NCBI RefSeq assembly: GCF_015767275.1
Contig: NZ_JADWMY010000007.1
Span: 186,001 to 250,000 of the forward strand
Source: Herbaspirillum sp. AP02
GTDB taxonomy: Bacteria > Pseudomonadota > Gammaproteobacteria > Burkholderiales > Burkholderiaceae_D
Direction of reading: 5' to 3'
Length of the DNA stretch: 64,000 nt
Shown here: positions 52,645 through 61,892 of the stretch, piece after piece
How positions within the stretch are numbered: the first letter of the stretch is position 1
Layout of the letters: each line of letters starts with the position of its first letter
Translations under genes and position numbers: made by a program
Notes under the pieces: generated by a model
Told to the model about the DNA's origin: nothing
Databases searched by the model: none
Seen by the model: only the letters and a program-made list of their open reading frames with translations

Positions 52645-52957
52645 GGCTGCAATAAGTGATCAGGATGAATGAACTGCCGCAAGCGTCATGACCCGCGCTT
52701 GGCGACAATCGTGCGACAGAGGACCCGGGGAGTGGCTGAGTATAAGCGCATTACCCGGCTTTGGACACCTGTCGGCGGCAAGGCAGCCGTACCAGCGGCG
52801 GCGGGTACCGGCGAGCAGTTTCATACAAGCCGCCGGTCCCGCTTTCATGGCACACTCCTTTCCCTCGTACTGGCAGACAACACAAATGCCTTGCATGTTC
52901 CGGTCAATTTCGCCCGGCCTGCCCGGGCAGCCAGATCAACCGTCCAGCTCCGCCATC
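52645..52957. other. Divergent gap between the amidotransferase gene and kefF
   Basis: 313 nt that must hold promoters in both directions. No box of good quality or gene was recognised; a Cys-rich minus-strand frame here lacks support. Confidence 0.5.
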
Positions 52958-53479
52958 ATGTCCAAGGTCCTGATCCTCTACGCCCATCCCGCCGCCGAGC
53001 TTTCGCGCACCAATCGCCTCATGCTGGAAGCCGCCGCCCGGCTGCCGGAAGTCCTGGTCCACGATCTCTATGAGCACTACCCGGATTTCCACATCGACGT
53101 CGAGCGCGAACAGCAACTGCTGAGCGCGGCCGAGCTGGTCGTGATGCAGCATCCCATCCACTGGTACAGCATGCCGGCGCTGCAGAAAGAATGGCTGGAC
53201 CGCGTGCTCTCGCGCGGCTGGGCCTTCGGTCATGATGGCCACGCGTTGCAGGACAAGCGTTTCTGGCTGGTCGCCTCCACCGGCGGCGAGACCGCCTCCT
53301 ACAGCAGCGACGGCCGTCACGGCCACCGCTTCGAGGACTTCCTCCCGCCCTATCAGCAGACCGCGCGCCTGTGCGGCATGCAATGGGTGGAACCGCTGAT
53401 CCTGCACGGCGCCCACCATATTCCGCCGGTGGAGTTCCAGCACCACGTGGAGCGCTATCTGGAAGGCCTGCAGGCATGA
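52958..53479 (+). CDS. kefF: KefF-type NAD(P)H oxidoreductase, ancillary subunit of KefC
   Basis: A 173-residue flavodoxin-fold quinone oxidoreductase. SKVLILYAHPAAELSRTNRLML, VMQHPIHWYSMPALQKEWLDRVLSRGWAFGHDG and STGGETASY are the FMN-binding landmarks of the KefF/KefG family. KefF activates the KefC antiporter against electrophile stress and can reduce quinones. It precedes kefC by 54 nt. The start has a weak ribosome-binding site but matches the family N-terminus. Confidence 0.92.
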   Translation: MSKVLILYAHPAAELSRTNRLMLEAAARLPEVLVHDLYEHYPDFHIDVEREQQLLSAAELVVMQHPIHWYSMPALQKEWLDRVLSRGWAFGHDGHALQDKRFWLVASTGGETASYSSDGRHGHRFEDFLPPYQQTARLCGMQWVEPLILHGAHHIPPVEFQHHVERYLEGLQA

Positions 53480-53533
53480 TCCGCATCACCCACCTTGCCC
53501 TACCGACCCGACTTTTCACGACTGGACGTTCCC

Positions 53534-55363
53534 ATGGATGAACAACTGCTCATCGCCCTGGTTTATCTGCTCGCGGCGGTGGCTGCCGTGCCCATCGCCA
53601 AGCGCCTGGGCCTGGGCGCCGTACTGGGCTACCTGCTGGCCGGCATCGTCATCGGTCCTTGGGGACTGGGACTGATCACCGAGGTCAAGCACATCCTCGA
53701 ATTCTCCGAGTTCGGCGTGGTGCTGCTGCTGTTCCTGATCGGTCTGGAACTCGACCCCAAGCGCCTGTGGGCCTTGCGCCGCTCCATCTTCGGCTGGGGC
53801 AGCGTGCAGGTCGCCAGCGTCTCGCTGACCCTGTTCGCAGCGGCCCTGGCGGCCGGCATACCGTGGCGCATCGGCCTGATCGCGGCGCTGGGAATGTCGC
53901 TCTCCTCCACGGCCATCGCCCTGGCCACGCTAGGCGAGCGCAAGCTCACCGCCACCCCGGCCGGCGCAGCCGGCTTTTCCATCCTGCTGTTCCAGGATAT
54001 CGCCGCCATCCCGATGATGGCCGCCGTTCCCCTGCTCGGCGTGGCCGTCAGCCAGGGCAGTGGCCAGGGCTGGCTGCACGCAGGCCAGGTGGCACTGGTG
54101 ATCGCCCTGCTGATCTTCGGCGGACGCGTACTGATCCGCCCCATCCTGCGCATCATCGCCAAGACCGACATGCGCGAAATCTTCACCGCCTTCTCCCTGC
54201 TGCTGGTGATCGCCACCTGCCTGCTGATGCAGTCGGTGGGCATGTCGATGGCGCTGGGCACTTTCCTGGCCGGCGTGCTGCTGGCCGACTCCGAATATCG
54301 GCACGCGCTGGAGAGCGACCTGGAACCCTTCAAGGGCCTGCTGCTGGGTCTGTTCTTCATCGCCGTGGGCATGTCGGTGGACTTCGGCGTATTCCTTGCG
54401 CAGCCCTGGCGCATCATCGGCCTGGTGCTGGGCTTTCTGGCCATCAAGACCAGTGTGATGTGGGTCCTCGGCCGCTGCTTCGGCATTCCCCGTGGGCAGC
54501 AATTGTTCTTCGCCTTCCTGCTCTCCCAGGGTGGGGAATTCGCCTTCATCGTCTTCGGCGCGGCGGTCACCGCCAAGGTGCTCACGCCCGAGATCTCTTC
54601 CATGCTGGTGGTGGTGGTGGCCTTGTCGATGCTGGTCACGCCGCTGCTGTTGCTGGTGCATGACCGTCTGCTGGTGCGCTGGCTGGCAGGCGGCAAGCGC
54701 CGTCCGGAAGACAAGATCGATCCGCAGGACCATCAGGTCATCATCGCCGGCTTCGGGCGCTTCGGCCAGATCGTCGGCCGCCTGCTGGCCGCCAACGGTA
54801 TCGGCGCCACGGTGCTGGACCATGACCCGGACCAGATCGATTTCCTGCGCAAGTTCGGCTTCAAGGTGTTCTATGGCGACGCCACCCGCATCGACCTGTT
54901 GCGCACCGCCGGCGCCGACAAGGCCCGCGTGCTGGTGATCGCCATCGACGACGCACAAGCTGCCCTGGAGATGGTGGACAAGGTACGCGAAGAATTCCCG
55001 CACCTGCAGATCGCCGCCCGCGCCCGCAACGTCACCCATCTCTATGACCTCATGGATCGCGGCGTGACCGTACTCGAACGCGAGACCTTCGAGAGTGCCC
55101 TGCACATGGGCCGACAAGTGTTGCAGCAGCTGGACTTCGGTGCCTACCGCGCGCGCGAGGCCGCCATGAAATTCCGCGCCCACAATGTGAAGACACTGGA
55201 AGCGCTCTACCCGCACTACAAGAACCAGGCACAGATGGTATCGATGGCCGCGCAGGCACGCGAGGAACTGCAGGCCATGTTCGCCGGCGACCGCGAGGCA
55301 CTGGAGCGTGATCATTCGCACGACCAGTGGCGCCAGGAACCGCCCGCACCGCCCACGCCATAA
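53534..55363 (+). CDS. kefC: Glutathione-regulated potassium efflux antiporter KefC
   Basis: A 609-residue K+/H+ antiporter of the CPA2 family. About 13 membrane helices (residues 5-380) include the GLELDPKRLW and LGERKLTATPAG... landmarks and the LLFQDIAAIP helix; then a RCK/KTN domain with VIIAGFGRFGQIVGRLL and VFYGDATRIDLL binds nucleotide and glutathione conjugates. The linker HALESDLEPFKGLLLGLFFIAVG is characteristic of KefC. It cools electrophile damage by acidifying the cytosol through K+ loss. Followed by a hairpin shared with degP. Confidence 0.95.
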   Translation: MDEQLLIALVYLLAAVAAVPIAKRLGLGAVLGYLLAGIVIGPWGLGLITEVKHILEFSEFGVVLLLFLIGLELDPKRLWALRRSIFGWGSVQVASVSLTLFAAALAAGIPWRIGLIAALGMSLSSTAIALATLGERKLTATPAGAAGFSILLFQDIAAIPMMAAVPLLGVAVSQGSGQGWLHAGQVALVIALLIFGGRVLIRPILRIIAKTDMREIFTAFSLLLVIATCLLMQSVGMSMALGTFLAGVLLADSEYRHALESDLEPFKGLLLGLFFIAVGMSVDFGVFLAQPWRIIGLVLGFLAIKTSVMWVLGRCFGIPRGQQLFFAFLLSQGGEFAFIVFGAAVTAKVLTPEISSMLVVVVALSMLVTPLLLLVHDRLLVRWLAGGKRRPEDKIDPQDHQVIIAGFGRFGQIVGRLLAANGIGATVLDHDPDQIDFLRKFGFKVFYGDATRIDLLRTAGADKARVLVIAIDDAQAALEMVDKVREEFPHLQIAARARNVTHLYDLMDRGVTVLERETFESALHMGRQVLQQLDFGAYRAREAAMKFRAHNVKTLEALYPHYKNQAQMVSMAAQAREELQAMFAGDREALERDHSHDQWRQEPPAPPTP

Positions 55364-55396
55364 AAAAGGGCCGGATACGCTTGCGCACATCCGGCC
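55362..55396 (-). terminator. Terminator downstream of degP
   Basis: GGCCGGAT and ATCCGGCC form an 8-bp stem ending in a run of six T on the minus strand. It lies beyond the degP stop and overlaps the kefC stop. Confidence 0.8.
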
Positions 55397-55403
55397 AAAT
55401 CCC

Positions 55404-55500
55404 TCACTGCTTACTGCTTACCACTTACTACAAGACTACCTACAGCTCACTACTCACTACGTACTACGTACTACTGACTGCTCACCGGTACTACCCACTG
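55404..55500. repeat. ACT/TAC-rich low-complexity tract
   Basis: 97 nt built from overlapping ACT, TACT and CTAC units, with internal doublets such as ACTACGTACTACGTACTACT (55455-55474 region). It lies between the kefC/degP hairpin and the degP stop. The unit is not exact, so this is an imperfect microsatellite-like region. It is on the degP 3' untranslated side. Confidence 0.7.
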
Positions 55501-55521
55501 CAAAACGTCAAATCGTTTATA

Positions 55522-57006
55522 TCAATTCAGCGCCAGCGGCACGAAGATCTTCTCGTCGCCGCGTTCCACCAGCAGCGCCACATTCTTGCCGGCCTCGGTG
55601 GCCAGCTTGCGTAACTGGGCCACGCTCGACACCGGCGTGCCGTTGAGCGCCAGAATCACGTCGCCGCTCTGGATGCCAGCCACCGCGGCGGGTCCGCTGG
55701 CATCCTGCACCAGCAAACCCTTCTGGCCGCCCAACTGGGCTTGCTCATCCTTGTCCAGCGGACGCACCGCCAGCCCCAGCCGCCCCTGGTCATCGCTCTT
55801 GCCAGGCTTGGCATCGCTCTTGGCCTGCTTCATCTCACCCACCGTCACATTGAGGGTGCGCACCTTGCCGCCCCGCATCACTTCCATCGGCTTGCTGCTG
55901 CCTGGAGTGGCATCGGCCACCAGCGTGGGCAGGTCCACCGAGTGATCGATGGAATGACCATCGAAGCTCAGGATCACGTCGCCCGGTTGCAGACCCGCCT
56001 TGTCGGCAGGACTACCCTTCTCCACCGAACTGATCAGCGCACCCTCGGACTTCTTCAAACCGAAGGAATCCGACAGCGCCTGGTTCAGGTCCTGCACGGA
56101 GACCCCAAGGCGACCACGTGTCACCTTGCCATGCGTCACCAGCTGCTGCTCCACCTTCATCGCCACATCGATCGGGATCGAGAACGACAAGCCCTGGAAG
56201 CCACCGGTCTGGCTGTAGATCTGCGAATTGATGCCGATCACCTGACCATTCAGGTCGAACAGCGGGCCACCCGAGTTACCCGGGTTGACTGCCACGTCGG
56301 TCTGGATGAAGGGAACATAATTGTCGTCCGGCAGACTGCGCGACTTGGCGCTGATGATGCCGGCCGTGGCGGTATTGTCAAAGCCGTAGGGCGAGCCGAT
56401 GGCCAGCACCGGCTGCCCGACCTTGACCCGCGACGGGTCACCGATCTGCACCGTCGGCAGGCTCTTCGCATCGATGCGGATCACGGCGATATCACTCTGC
56501 TTGTCGATGCCCAGCACCTTGGCCTTGAACTCGCGACGGTCGGTCAGCTTGACCACCACCTCCTGGGCACCATCGACCACGTGGGCGTTGGTGAGGATCA
56601 GGCCATCAGGCGAAATGATGAAACCCGAACCCAGGCCATGCATCACCCGCGGCTGTTGCGGCATCTGCAGCTGCGGCCCGAAGCGCTTGAAGAATTCAGA
56701 GAAGGGATCGTTGGGGTCCACGCCGTTGTCGTCGTCGTCGGCCACCTTGCGTGCCTTGCCGGTCACGCTGATGTTGACCACCGCCGGGCCATAGCGCTGC
56801 ACGATGCCCGAGAAATCGGTCGCCGCCGCGACCACCGGTCCGGCCGGGGTAGCGGGCGCGGAGTTGGCCGCCACCAGCGGGGCGTTGACCGCGGCCGCCT
56901 GCGCCGACGGCAGGTCGGCGCCACGAAAATAGACATAGCTGCCGCCGACCACTGCGGCAATCATGACGGCCAAAGTGTTACGTACAAAAACAATGCGACG
57001 GCTCAT
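55522..57006 (-). CDS. degP: Do/DegP family periplasmic serine protease
   Basis: A 494-residue HtrA protease. It has an N-terminal signal anchor (about 8-27), the trypsin-like domain with catalytic H142 (TNAHVV), D172 and S245 (NPGNSGGPL), and two PDZ domains (about 280-370 and 400-490). It degrades misfolded envelope proteins. An acidic insertion (VADDDDNGVDPNDPFSEFF) replaces the LA loop. It lies 167 nt downstream of a QseB/PmrA-type two-component system, with a matching box in the gap, so envelope stress control by that system is likely. Confidence 0.95.
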   Translation of the reverse strand: MSRRIVFVRNTLAVMIAAVVGGSYVYFRGADLPSAQAAAVNAPLVAANSAPATPAGPVVAAATDFSGIVQRYGPAVVNISVTGKARKVADDDDNGVDPNDPFSEFFKRFGPQLQMPQQPRVMHGLGSGFIISPDGLILTNAHVVDGAQEVVVKLTDRREFKAKVLGIDKQSDIAVIRIDAKSLPTVQIGDPSRVKVGQPVLAIGSPYGFDNTATAGIISAKSRSLPDDNYVPFIQTDVAVNPGNSGGPLFDLNGQVIGINSQIYSQTGGFQGLSFSIPIDVAMKVEQQLVTHGKVTRGRLGVSVQDLNQALSDSFGLKKSEGALISSVEKGSPADKAGLQPGDVILSFDGHSIDHSVDLPTLVADATPGSSKPMEVMRGGKVRTLNVTVGEMKQAKSDAKPGKSDDQGRLGLAVRPLDKDEQAQLGGQKGLLVQDASGPAAVAGIQSGDVILALNGTPVSSVAQLRKLATEAGKNVALLVERGDEKIFVPLALN

Positions 57007-57094
57007 CTTCTTCTCCTTGATCGAACGCGATATCGATGGTCGGGCCGGTTCGCCGCACTTGAGCGACCCACTGGCCTCAACCGTTGGAGTGAAG

Positions 57095-57125
57095 ATTAAG
57101 CAGTGAAAATTAAGGCAGACTTAAG
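57095..57125 (-). promoter_or_regulatory. QseB/PmrA-type response-regulator box upstream of degP
   Basis: On the minus strand CTTAAG (57125-57120), 5-nt TCTGC, CTTAAT (57114-57109) form a direct repeat with 11-bp period, matching CTTAA-N6-CTTAA and the PmrA box; a third CTTAAT is at 57100-57095. It lies 88-119 nt before degP and downstream of the regulator genes. Binding is inferred. Confidence 0.65.
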
Positions 57126-57173
57126 GCAGAAAAAAGAAGCCTGCTGCCCTGCATGTGGCCTGCCTGGCGCCGC

Positions 57174-58517
57174 CTAGGCAGGCAGCAGGATGAAGTCGAC
57201 CCTTGCCTGCAAGCCCTTGCCGGTATTGACCAGGGTCACCGGAACGCGGTGCAGGTCGGCGATCTGGCGCACGATGGCCAGCCCCAGGCCGCTACCGAAG
57301 GCGGCACGGCTGCCGCTGGCATCCTGCGCACCGTGTGGACGCTGGGCACGATAGAAACGATCGAAGACTCGCGGCAGTTCGCTCTCGGCAATCCCGGGCC
57401 CACTGTCCTGGATGATCACCGTGCAGCGACAGGCAGCGGACAGATCGAAGCCGACATCGACCACGCCACCTGCGGGCGTGTAACGCAATGCGTTGTCCAC
57501 CAGATTGTTAAAAAGAATGCGCAAGGCATCGGCATTGCCTTGCACCTGCAGCGGCCGGCCATCGTCACCTGCATCAGAGAGCCCCAGATCGATGCCGCCA
57601 TGCTCGGCCACCGACGACAGGTCGCCCACCACACTGCCCAGCAGCGTGCGCAGATCCACCACCGCAAAGCCCATGGCATCGGGCTCCTGGCGCGCCAGGG
57701 TAAGCAACTGGTGCACCAGGTGGGAGGTCCGCTCCAGCCCGCTCTTGAGGTCCCCGAAAGCGGCCCGGCGCTCCTCTTCATCGCTGGCACGCTCGGCCAG
57801 TTGCGCCTGCAGACGCAGGGCGGTCAGCGGCGTGCGCAATTCATGGGCGGCGTCGGCGACGAAGGCGCGCTGGGTTTCGGTGGAATGCTTCAGCCGCGCC
57901 AGCAGGTCATTCAAGGCATGCGTGAGCGGCTGGATTTCCTGCGGCATGCCCACGTCCGACAAGGGTTGCAGCGAATTCATGTCACGCGCCGCCACTTCGG
58001 CGGCCGCCTTGCGCACCGGCGCCAGCCCACGACTCACTGCCACCCATGACAACACCCCGATGAGCGGGAACAGCAACAGCAAGGGCACCACCGTCTTGAC
58101 CGCCATCTGCGCGGCGATCTCGTCGCGTGCGCTCTGCGGCTGCGCCACCTGCACCACGGTACTGCCGATCTGCGCGCTGTAGACGCGCCACATGCCATTG
58201 GGCCCGCGTACATTGGCAAAGCCCAGTTCGGCCTGGCGCGGCATGGCACCACGGGCATGCGAGTGATAGATGACGGAGCCACGACTGTCCCAGATCTGCA
58301 TCATGATCTCGTCCTCCAGCTCGGGGAACTGCTGCCCCGGCGAGATCGGCGAGAAGGCCTGGCGCGGCAGCGAGGCCGCGATCTGGCGCATCTGGTAATC
58401 GAAGATCTGGTTGGCCTCGCCACGCGCCTGGAAGTACAGCGCCACCCCGGCCAGCACGATGATGGAGAACAGGCCCAGTCCCAGCCACAGCAGCAGCTTG
58501 TTGCGGATCGATTTCAT
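57174..58517 (-). CDS. Two-component sensor histidine kinase (QseC/PmrB-like)
   Basis: A 447-residue membrane kinase. Two membrane helices (about 9-29 and 141-161) enclose a ~110-residue periplasmic sensor domain; then a HAMP segment, the phosphoacceptor H225 in ADAAHELRTPLTALRLQ and an ATPase domain with FNNLVDNALRYTP, DSGPGIAE and GSGLGLAIV. It overlaps the response regulator by 4 nt. The periplasmic domain lacks a recognised ligand motif. Confidence 0.94.
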   Translation of the reverse strand: MKSIRNKLLLWLGLGLFSIIVLAGVALYFQARGEANQIFDYQMRQIAASLPRQAFSPISPGQQFPELEDEIMMQIWDSRGSVIYHSHARGAMPRQAELGFANVRGPNGMWRVYSAQIGSTVVQVAQPQSARDEIAAQMAVKTVVPLLLLFPLIGVLSWVAVSRGLAPVRKAAAEVAARDMNSLQPLSDVGMPQEIQPLTHALNDLLARLKHSTETQRAFVADAAHELRTPLTALRLQAQLAERASDEEERRAAFGDLKSGLERTSHLVHQLLTLARQEPDAMGFAVVDLRTLLGSVVGDLSSVAEHGGIDLGLSDAGDDGRPLQVQGNADALRILFNNLVDNALRYTPAGGVVDVGFDLSAACRCTVIIQDSGPGIAESELPRVFDRFYRAQRPHGAQDASGSRAAFGSGLGLAIVRQIADLHRVPVTLVNTGKGLQARVDFILLPA

Positions 58518-59170
58518 GCCGGCACCAGGTAACCCACGCCGCGCACGTTCTTGATGAAGTCGCTGCCGACCTTCTTGCGCAGCGCGTGGATATGCACTTC
58601 GACCGCATTGCTCTCGATGCTGTCGTCCCAGCCGTAGAGTTTTTCTTCCAGTTGGGCCCGCGAGAGCACCACGCCCGGGCGGTCCATGAAGGCCTGCAGC
58701 AGCGTGAATTCACGCGCCGACAGGTTGACCGGCTTGCCGCCCACGGTGACCTCGTGGGTAGCTGGATTCAACACCACCTCGCGTACCTGCACCAGGCTCT
58801 CCGCCCGCCCTGCCTGACGGCGCGAAAGGGCGCGCATGCGGGCCGACAGCTCTTCCAGGTCGAACGGCTTGATCAGGTAATCGTCGGCCCCCGCGTCAAG
58901 CCCGGCCACGCGGTCGGCCACCGCGTCACGCGCCGTGGTGATGAGCACCGGGATGCCATTGCCACGCTCGCGCAGCGTGCGCAGCACCGCCAGACCATCC
59001 TTTTGCGGCAGGCCCAGGTCCAGCAGCAGCATGGCGTAATCCTCGGTCCGCAGGGCGACATCGGCCGACTTGCCGTCCTGCACCCAGTCGATGGCAAAGC
59101 CGTCCTGGCGCAAACCCTTGCGCACGGCCTCGCCCACCATGGGATCGTCTTCCACCAGCAATACGCGCAT
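58514..59170 (-). CDS. OmpR family response regulator (QseB/PmrA-like)
   Basis: A 218-residue regulator. The receiver domain has the acidic pair near E7-D9, the phosphorylated D51 in LLLDLGLP and K101; the C-terminal winged helix (125-217) ends with the QseB/PmrA/BasR-typical EEKLYGWDDSIESNAVEVHIHALRKKVG block. It likely activates degP through the CTTAA-type box at 57.1 kb. It overlaps the kinase gene. Confidence 0.94.
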   Translation of the reverse strand: MRVLLVEDDPMVGEAVRKGLRQDGFAIDWVQDGKSADVALRTEDYAMLLLDLGLPQKDGLAVLRTLRERGNGIPVLITTARDAVADRVAGLDAGADDYLIKPFDLEELSARMRALSRRQAGRAESLVQVREVVLNPATHEVTVGGKPVNLSAREFTLLQAFMDRPGVVLSRAQLEEKLYGWDDSIESNAVEVHIHALRKKVGSDFIKNVRGVGYLVPA

Positions 59171-59191
59171 GTCGCGGGCTCCTTGTCCGAT

Positions 59192-59386
59192 TCAGAGTAG
59201 CTTCGCCAGCAGGAACACCACCACCGAGATCAGGATGGTCGAGGCGAAGGGCAGCGAAAAGATGCGGCCGAACAGGCGGAAGCGCAAGTCCCCCGGCAAG
59301 CGGCCGATGCCCAGCTTTTCCAGCCAGGGCAGCAGGGTCGAGAACACGATGACCGAGAGAAAGATGACGACGATCCAGCGTATCAA
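59192..59386 (-). CDS. DUF2905 family small membrane protein
   Basis: A 64-residue protein with two membrane helices flanking the motif GRLPGDLRFRLFGR (about 28-41), the DUF2905 signature. The best start is TTG at 59386, preceded by AGGAG at 6 nt; an upstream ATG at 59449 would add 21 residues and overlap the MidA gene. It follows the MidA-type gene by 10 nt. Function unknown. Confidence 0.85.
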   Translation of the reverse strand: MIRWIVVIFLSVIVFSTLLPWLEKLGIGRLPGDLRFRLFGRIFSLPFASTILISVVVFLLAKLL

Positions 59387-59396
59387 GCGCTTCTCC

Positions 59397-60557
59397 TCAG
59401 AGTCGGTGGGTACGGTCGTGACGCAGCATGCGGGCCGGCCATTCGACATTCTTGCCGATGGCCAGTACCTTGAACAGCTCGCCCATCTCGGCCGGGGAAA
59501 TCAGTTTCTGCATGCCATTGGCCAGCGGCAGGTAACGCAGGCTGTCCTCGGGCGAAGTACGCAGCAGCAGCTCGCCGATGCCGGCATTGAGCAGGAAGGC
59601 GCCCTGGCTGGTATAGGCCAGCACTTCGACGCCCTCTTCCACCGCCGCCACCGCCATCGCGGTGAAATCGACGTGGGCCGTGATGTCCTGCAGGCCCGGC
59701 CAGTAGAAGGGATCGGGGTGGGCGTGATGGCGGTAGTGACACATCAGCGTTCCCTGGTCACGGTCTTGCAGATAGTATTCCGCGGCCGAGAATCCGTAAT
59801 CCGGCAGGATCGCCAGGCCACCCGGCCCCCGGGCCAGCATGCGACCCAGCGTATGCATGAAACCGATGGCCACCGGTGCCAGTTCGGTGAGGTAACCCTG
59901 CGGCAGTTCGTCCGCATCGGGAATCTGGGCCACCGGCAGGCCGGCCACGGCACGATCCTCGAAGCGCAGGCGCCCCTGGGCATCACATGCCACGCCGCGC
60001 TCCAGCCAGCCCTCGGCCGCCTTCACGGCCAACCGCACCGGCATGGCGTCCAGCACCTCATTGCCCACGACCACGCCGGAAAAGCTTTCCGGCAAGGCAT
60101 CGAGCCACTCCACCACCGAGGCGAAAGCGGCCAGCGTTTCCTGTTGCTGCGCGCGCAACTGCGCAGAAATTTCCAGAATGAAATATTTTCGCGGCAGGGC
60201 CTCGCGCAATTGCAATTCGGCCAGGATGTCACGTGCCAGCTTGCCGGTACCGGCACCGAATTCCAGCAGCACGTTGTCCACGTCCGCACTGGTGGCGATC
60301 ACCTCAGCCGCCAGGTGGGCCAGCGTGGCGCCATACAGGGGCGAGATTTCCGGCGCGGTTGTAAAATCCCCCTCTTTGCCCAGCTTGGCCGAACCACCGC
60401 TGTAATAGCCCACCTGGGGCGCATACAGGGCCAGATCCATGTAGCGTTCGAAGGAAATCCAGCCACCGGCGGCGGCGATCTCGCCGGCGACCAGTTGCTG
60501 GAGGGTGTGCGAGGCCAACTGTGCGTCGGCGCCTGGTTCGGGTAGTTGCAGTTGCAT
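59397..60557 (-). CDS. MidA/NDUFAF7-like SAM-dependent methyltransferase
   Basis: A 386-residue class I methyltransferase of the PF02636 (MidA) family. Landmarks are ISFERYMDLALYAPQVGYYSG, GDFTTAPEISPLYG, the SAM motif LLEFGAGTGKLARDIL, and VVGNEVLDAMPVRL. The mitochondrial homologue methylates an arginine of complex I; the bacterial target is unproven. ATG 60557 is the family start. It is divergent from the FolM-like gene, with only 44 nt between. Confidence 0.92.
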   Translation of the reverse strand: MQLQLPEPGADAQLASHTLQQLVAGEIAAAGGWISFERYMDLALYAPQVGYYSGGSAKLGKEGDFTTAPEISPLYGATLAHLAAEVIATSADVDNVLLEFGAGTGKLARDILAELQLREALPRKYFILEISAQLRAQQQETLAAFASVVEWLDALPESFSGVVVGNEVLDAMPVRLAVKAAEGWLERGVACDAQGRLRFEDRAVAGLPVAQIPDADELPQGYLTELAPVAIGFMHTLGRMLARGPGGLAILPDYGFSAAEYYLQDRDQGTLMCHYRHHAHPDPFYWPGLQDITAHVDFTAMAVAAVEEGVEVLAYTSQGAFLLNAGIGELLLRTSPEDSLRYLPLANGMQKLISPAEMGELFKVLAIGKNVEWPARMLRHDRTHRL

Positions 60558-60601
60558 GGGCCGTATTGTATTGGAGTATCGGACTATTGGAGACCTGGAG
60601 C

Positions 60602-61369
60602 ATGAGCTCATCCACTTCGGCCGGCGTCGCGCTGGTCACCGGCGCGGCGCGGCGCATCGGCAGGCACATCGCCCTGGCACTGGCGCGGGCCGGCTGGGAC
60701 GTGGCCGTCCACTACAACCGCTCGCGCGAAGAGGCCGACACCCTGGTGCGCGAGATCGAAGCCCTGGGGCGCCGGGCGCTGGCCGTGCATGCCGAGCTGG
60801 GCGACCAGGCCCAGGTGAGCAGCCTGCTGGCCCAGGCCGCCCCGCTGGGACGCGTGCGCTGTGTGGTCAACAACGCCTCGTTGTTCGATTTCGATGACGC
60901 CGCCAGCTTCGGCAACGAACGCCTGCTGCGCCACATGAGTGCCAATGTCGGCGCCCCGGTGTTGCTGGCGCAGGCCTTGTATGCGGCCACGCCGGAGGGC
61001 GAACAGGCCGTCGTGGTCAACCTGCTGGACCAGAAACTGTACAATCCCAATCCCGACTTCCTGTCCTACACCCTGTCCAAGGCCGCCCTGCACAGCGCCA
61101 CCACCCTGCTGGCGCAGGCACTGGCGCCCAAGGTCCGGGTGGTGGGCGTGGCCCCCGGCCTGACCATGGTCTCGGGCGACCAGACCGAGCAACAGTTCGA
61201 CCGGGCGCACACCGTCACGCCCCTGGGCCGTGGCAGCACGCCCGAGGACATCGCCGCTGCCGTCTGCTACGTAGCATCGGCGCGGGCCGTGACGGGTACC
61301 ACCCTGCTGGTCGATGGCGGCCAGCATTTGCTTCCCCTTTCGCGCGACGTCATGTTCGTGGCGAAATAA
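60602..61369 (+). CDS. SDR family, dihydromonapterin/pteridine reductase-like
   Basis: A 255-residue short-chain dehydrogenase. Near residue 10-20 ALVTGAARRIGRHIAL carries the NADP-preferring arginine, NNAS replaces NAG, and the active-site region LSYTLSKAALHSATTLL has Tyr and Lys. LLDQKLYNPNPDFLSY is characteristic of FolM/pteridine reductases. Next to folB, a pterin role is likely; FolM in E. coli reduces dihydromonapterin. ATG 60602 has GGAG upstream. Confidence 0.88.
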   Translation: MSSSTSAGVALVTGAARRIGRHIALALARAGWDVAVHYNRSREEADTLVREIEALGRRALAVHAELGDQAQVSSLLAQAAPLGRVRCVVNNASLFDFDDAASFGNERLLRHMSANVGAPVLLAQALYAATPEGEQAVVVNLLDQKLYNPNPDFLSYTLSKAALHSATTLLAQALAPKVRVVGVAPGLTMVSGDQTEQQFDRAHTVTPLGRGSTPEDIAAAVCYVASARAVTGTTLLVDGGQHLLPLSRDVMFVAK

Positions 61370-61386
61370 CCTTTACATTTCTGATC

Positions 61387-61782
61387 ATGCTCTTCCTGTC
61401 CCATCCTTCCCTGCAAGATTGCCGCCGCGTGTTCCTGCGCAACTACGAGGTGTTCATCAACATCGGCGTGCACGAGTTCGAAAAGAAGGGTGAGCAACGC
61501 ATCCTGATCAACGTCGACCTCTACGTCCCGCTGGCCGATACCACGCCCACCGCCGACCATCTCGACGAAGTGGTCGACTATGACTTCATCCGCTCCACCA
61601 TCGCCCAGCGCATGGCACGCGGCCACATCCACCTGCAGGAAACCCTGTGCGACGACGTGATGACGGCCATGCTGGCCCACCCCAAGGTGCGTGCAGTCCG
61701 CGTCTCCACCGAAAAGCCCGACGTCTATCCGGATTGCGATTCGGTGGGCGTGGAGACATTCCGTATCAAGACCGCGGGCTGA
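61387..61782 (+). CDS. folB: Dihydroneopterin aldolase
   Basis: A 131-residue FolB. NYEVFINIGVHEFEKKGEQRILINVDLYV and the VVDYDFIRSTI and TLCDDVMTAML segments, including the catalytic Lys in the STEKPDVYPDCDSVGVE region, fit the family. It converts dihydroneopterin to 6-hydroxymethyl-dihydropterin for folate synthesis. It begins 17 nt after the FolM-like gene, so they are co-transcribed. Confidence 0.94.
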   Translation: MLFLSHPSLQDCRRVFLRNYEVFINIGVHEFEKKGEQRILINVDLYVPLADTTPTADHLDEVVDYDFIRSTIAQRMARGHIHLQETLCDDVMTAMLAHPKVRAVRVSTEKPDVYPDCDSVGVETFRIKTAG

Positions 61783-61826
61783 TCTGATCCGCAGCATTCC
61801 AGCCTTCCTCCGCCGGCAGCACGACC

Positions 61827-61859
61827 AGAACCCCGCCTGATGCGGCGTTCTGTGTTTTT
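61827..61859 (+). terminator. Terminator after folB
   Basis: AGAAC (61827-61831) pairs with GTTCT (61847-61851) and CCGC with GCGG around a C-C mismatch, followed by TGTTTTT. It lies 45 nt after the folB stop. Confidence 0.6.
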
Positions 61860-61892
61860 CGAGAATTACGTACGGTTTTACACTTCCGTCCC

